Assembly (NCBI GenBank): GCA_017483195.1
Contig: JAFULR010000012.1
Span: 1-64,000, forward strand
DNA from: Clostridia bacterium
GTDB lineage: Bacteria; Bacillota; Clostridia; Oscillospirales; CAG-272
Direction of reading: 5' to 3'
Length of the DNA: 64,000 nt
The notes beneath the pieces are model-generated. The model saw only the letters and a program-made list of their open reading frames with translations, did no database searches and had not been told where the DNA came from. Positions 62,092 to 64,000 of the stretch are shown here, one piece after another (position 1 is the first letter of the stretch; every line of letters begins with the position of its first letter). Made by a program: the position numbers and the translations under genes.

Positions 62092-62595
62092 CTATACCAA
62101 TCTTTCATATGCAACTCTTGACTGACCGTCTAAAAGGTGAATGGTTCCGCAATACTCAAAGCCATTCTTTTCAAGCATCCTTCTCATAGGAAGATTTCCC
62201 TGATGAGTATCCACACGAACACTTGCATAACCGTTATCTGCAGCCAAGTCAACTATATATCTCACCATCTCTGAAGAAACACCCCTGCCTCTATGTGAAC
62301 TGTCAATAGCTACCTTATGAATGGTTACGTATTCACCGTCACCTATCCAGGCTCCGCAATATATTTTTTTATATGTAGGCTCTCCGCTGAGAATAAGCGC
62401 AAATGTGGCGCATATGTCCTCACCGTCAAGTATAACGTATGTACGTCCGAGAGATACATCGTCTTTAACGCTGTCACGCGTAGGATAACCGTATTGCCAC
62501 TGATCTATTCCAAGCCTACCGATGCTTTCGCGCGCATCAGCTATTATCTGCATTATTTTGTCAAGATCCTTTTTTTCAGCAAGTCTGATAGTCAT
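62092..62595 (-). CDS. GNAT family N-acetyltransferase
   Basis: A 167-residue GNAT protein. Motif A, which binds acetyl-CoA, is visible as VHKVAIDSSHRGRGVSSEMV (the RGRGV turn), and motif B as GNLPMRRMLEKNGFEYCGTI. The N-terminal pattern (MTIRLAEKKDLDKIMQIIADARESI) resembles small-molecule or protein acetyltransferases common in Clostridia. The substrate is unknown. It sits 12 bp after the zinc-module lipoprotein gene and directly before smpB. Confidence 0.88.
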   Translation of the reverse strand: MTIRLAEKKDLDKIMQIIADARESIGRLGIDQWQYGYPTRDSVKDDVSLGRTYVILDGEDICATFALILSGEPTYKKIYCGAWIGDGEYVTIHKVAIDSSHRGRGVSSEMVRYIVDLAADNGYASVRVDTHQGNLPMRRMLEKNGFEYCGTIHLLDGQSRVAYERLV

Positions 62596-62607
62596 AATTA
62601 AACTCCG

Positions 62608-63132
62608 TTATTCATTATTTGAGCATTTGTCGCAGGGCTCAGTCTTACCGAGCGCTACCGCTAACGATATATTTCCGTGATAAACTTTTCCTTCTCCCAG
62701 AACAATTGGGCATTCCTCGATTGTATGCCATAAAACTCCATCCTGCGAGAAGAAAACATCTCCATCCCTGATAGGATTATCTGCAATCTGATCATAAATG
62801 TTTTCCGCTTCCCCACCACAGCAGCGACTGCAAGCCCTCTGCTTACCTTCAAGCTTTGCCTCATCAACAGTTCCGTGATAAACGACCTTTGAGTTTGCAA
62901 GGTAGGAGCAGGTATGGGATGAATGCCAGATCGTACCGGATTTGCTCCAGAAAACGTCACCGTCCTTAGCCAAAAGTGAGTTTTCCTTGTCAGCAAGCTC
63001 TTGCCTTATCGAGGCAAGAACATCTTTATTAACCAATATTCCCGTGTTTTTGGGTTCGCTCATATTCAAGCCGCACGAGGATAACAAAGCAACCGCAACA
63101 ACACTCAAAATAATAATCTTAAAATTTTTCAT
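62608..63132 (-). CDS. Lipoprotein with two Ada-like Cys/His zinc modules
   Basis: A 174-residue lipoprotein (lipobox LSSC, Cys20). Two tandem modules of about 50 residues follow. Each has the order (V)F-x-S-x-x-G-x-x-W-H, then C, then VYHG, then a helix with A-x-x-x-G, and ends CxxC: the first ends RACSRCC, the second EPCDKCS. The H...C...CxxC pattern resembles the Ada-type metal-binding domain found at the ends of some secreted nucleases. Metal binding outside the membrane is the likely role. ATG 63132 is preferred to GTG 63138, which overlaps the AAAGGTG ribosome site. It is first in an operon with GNAT, smpB and DUF1846. Confidence 0.75.
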   Translation of the reverse strand: MKNFKIIILSVVAVALLSSCGLNMSEPKNTGILVNKDVLASIRQELADKENSLLAKDGDVFWSKSGTIWHSSHTCSYLANSKVVYHGTVDEAKLEGKQRACSRCCGGEAENIYDQIADNPIRDGDVFFSQDGVLWHTIEECPIVLGEGKVYHGNISLAVALGKTEPCDKCSNNE

Positions 63133-63169
63133 AAACACCTTTTGCGTTTAAAAATAATTTCCTACAATA

Positions 63170-63198
63170 ATATTAACATATTTTTTTCTATATATCAA
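63170..63198 (-). promoter_or_regulatory. Probable promoter of the lipoprotein-GNAT-smpB-DUF1846 operon
   Basis: TTGATA (63193-63198), a 17-bp spacer and TAATAT (63170-63175). Confidence 0.55.
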
Positions 63199-63227
63199 TG
63201 ACTTTTTCAAATTTTTTAATTAATTTT

Positions 63228-63253
63228 AAAGGCGTTGCAAAAGCAACGCCTTT
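63228..63253 (-). terminator. Intrinsic terminator of the right-edge GH13 gene
   Basis: AAAGGCGTTGC (63228-63238) pairs with GCAACGCCTTT (63243-63253), loop AAAA, just after the stop codon, followed by T-rich minus-strand sequence. Confidence 0.85.
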
Positions 63254-63256
63254 TGT

Positions 63257-64000
63257 TTATATTTTTTTCATAATTCTTGCTTTGAAAGGTGGAACCGTAA
63301 CAATATTTTCAAAGGTCTCATAGGTAAGCATATCTATCCATTTACCCTCAAGCTCCAAGGAATAATCATTATCTCCTCCATTAGCCAAAACCACGACCTT
63401 AGAGTCGTTCTTCGACCGTTCATATGCCAAGGCATCCGCTCTATGATCTATCACACGGAAATCACCTCTGTCAAAAGCGCTTTCTATATTTCTGAGCTCG
63501 CCAAGTCTTTTATAATGCTCAAGAAGTTCGGAGTTTTCTCTTCCCCAAGGAAAAGCTCTTCTGCAGAACGGATCATGGTATCCTTCAACTCCCGCCTCGT
63601 CACCGTAAAAAACGGACGGAATACCGTAAACTGTGAATTGAATAACGGAAGCCATCTTTAATTTATCTATTGCTTTTTTCTTTTCATCCGCGGTCATATG
63701 TGCGATCGCAAGATAATCGTTGGGCATATCGGGACGGTAATTATCCCCCAAAACAGTAAGTATTCTTTCGGTGTCGTGTGTACCGAGAATATTCATAAGT
63801 GAATCACTTACACATCTCGGATATGAGGAATATAGCTCTATAAGAACGTTATAAAGCATTTCTGCGCTTCCGTACGTTACAAAATCAATAATTCCGTTTC
63901 TTAAAGGATAATTCATTACACTGTCAAGCTGCAATCCGTGGAAGTAATTTCTTCTTTTCCCGTATGCGGTCTTAACTGCCGCATTTTCCCATACCTCTCC
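63257..64000 (-). CDS. GH13 neopullulanase/maltogenic amylase-like enzyme, 5' end missing
   Basis: The last 247 residues of a GH13 enzyme that continues past the right edge. The frame is open to base 64000. The visible part begins GEVWENAAVKTAYGKRR, which holds the acid/base Glu, followed by LQLDSVMNYPLRNGI, the third catalytic acid in GTHDTER, and YGIPSVFYGDEAGVEGY, then a C-terminal beta domain. These segments fit the cyclomaltodextrinase/neopullulanase branch, which acts on maltodextrins, often in the cytosol. Whether it has a signal peptide or an N-terminal CBM34 cannot be seen. It extends the glucan-use theme of the 12-29 kb locus. Confidence 0.9.
   Translation of the reverse strand, partial: GEVWENAAVKTAYGKRRNYFHGLQLDSVMNYPLRNGIIDFVTYGSAEMLYNVLIELYSSYPRCVSDSLMNILGTHDTERILTVLGDNYRPDMPNDYLAIAHMTADEKKKAIDKLKMASVIQFTVYGIPSVFYGDEAGVEGYHDPFCRRAFPWGRENSELLEHYKRLGELRNIESAFDRGDFRVIDHRADALAYERSKNDSKVVVLANGGDNDYSLELEGKWIDMLTYETFENIVTVPPFKARIMKKI

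Overview
The window looks like a chromosomal piece of an anaerobic, spore-forming-lineage Clostridia (Bacillota). The grounds are spoVAD/spoVAEb, a YtvI-type membrane protein, a SigH-like sigma factor, a DUF4364 protein typical of Clostridia, AddAB rather than RecBCD, long-form HPF, consensus TTGACA/TATAAT promoters and A+T-rich intergenic DNA with many intrinsic terminators. Genus cannot be fixed from the sequence. No transposase, integrase, phage gene, CRISPR array or tRNA gene was seen. The left edge appears to be the promoter and leader of an rRNA operon running off the window, and the right edge cuts a GH13 glycosidase gene.

Layout. 1-12.3 kb: rRNA-type leader, DUF421 protein, ytvI, spoVAD-spoVAEb, an orphan membrane protein, a MATE exporter, a zinc-ribbon protein, a SigH-like sigma factor, DUF4364, homoserine dehydrogenase, an alanine/glycine:cation symporter and groES-groEL. 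12.3-28.9 kb: a minus-strand starch/maltodextrin locus, read as malQ, pullulanase lipoprotein, Cys-repeat lipoprotein, modular starch-binding-type lipoprotein, malE-, malF- and malG-like ABC genes, amylase lipoprotein, and an unusually long MalK/MsmX-like ATPase. Glucans would be bound and cut by lipoproteins outside the membrane, imported as oligosaccharides by the ABC system and processed inside by MalQ. A second GH13 enzyme lies at the right edge.

28.9-42 kb: a membrane-tethered XRE regulator, rplS with a structured leader, a polysaccharide flippase, hpf, a histidine phosphatase, then two tandem copies of an unrecognised two-gene cassette (33551-40404), then a GT2 glycosyltransferase and an RlmA-like methyltransferase. 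The cassette is the best candidate for something undescribed. Each copy encodes a large multi-spanning membrane protein with a roughly 550-residue predicted ectodomain, plus a single-pass partner with a repetitive linker and an acidic helical domain. The two genes overlap by 1 or 4 nt, and each copy is followed by nearly the same terminator.

42-64 kb: a QueG-like iron-sulfur protein with addB-addA, typA, an HAD phosphatase with a PAP2 phosphatase, an unusual fusion of a 5'-nucleotidase-type HAD domain to a guanylate-kinase-like domain, a YwaF-like membrane protein, a GHL10 glycosidase-like protein, a small protein coupled to a pectate-lyase-like lipoprotein, the tmRNA gene, and a four-gene operon (Ada-like zinc-module lipoprotein, GNAT acetyltransferase, smpB, DUF1846). 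Most functions are assigned by recognising family motifs by eye; no database search or structure prediction was run.
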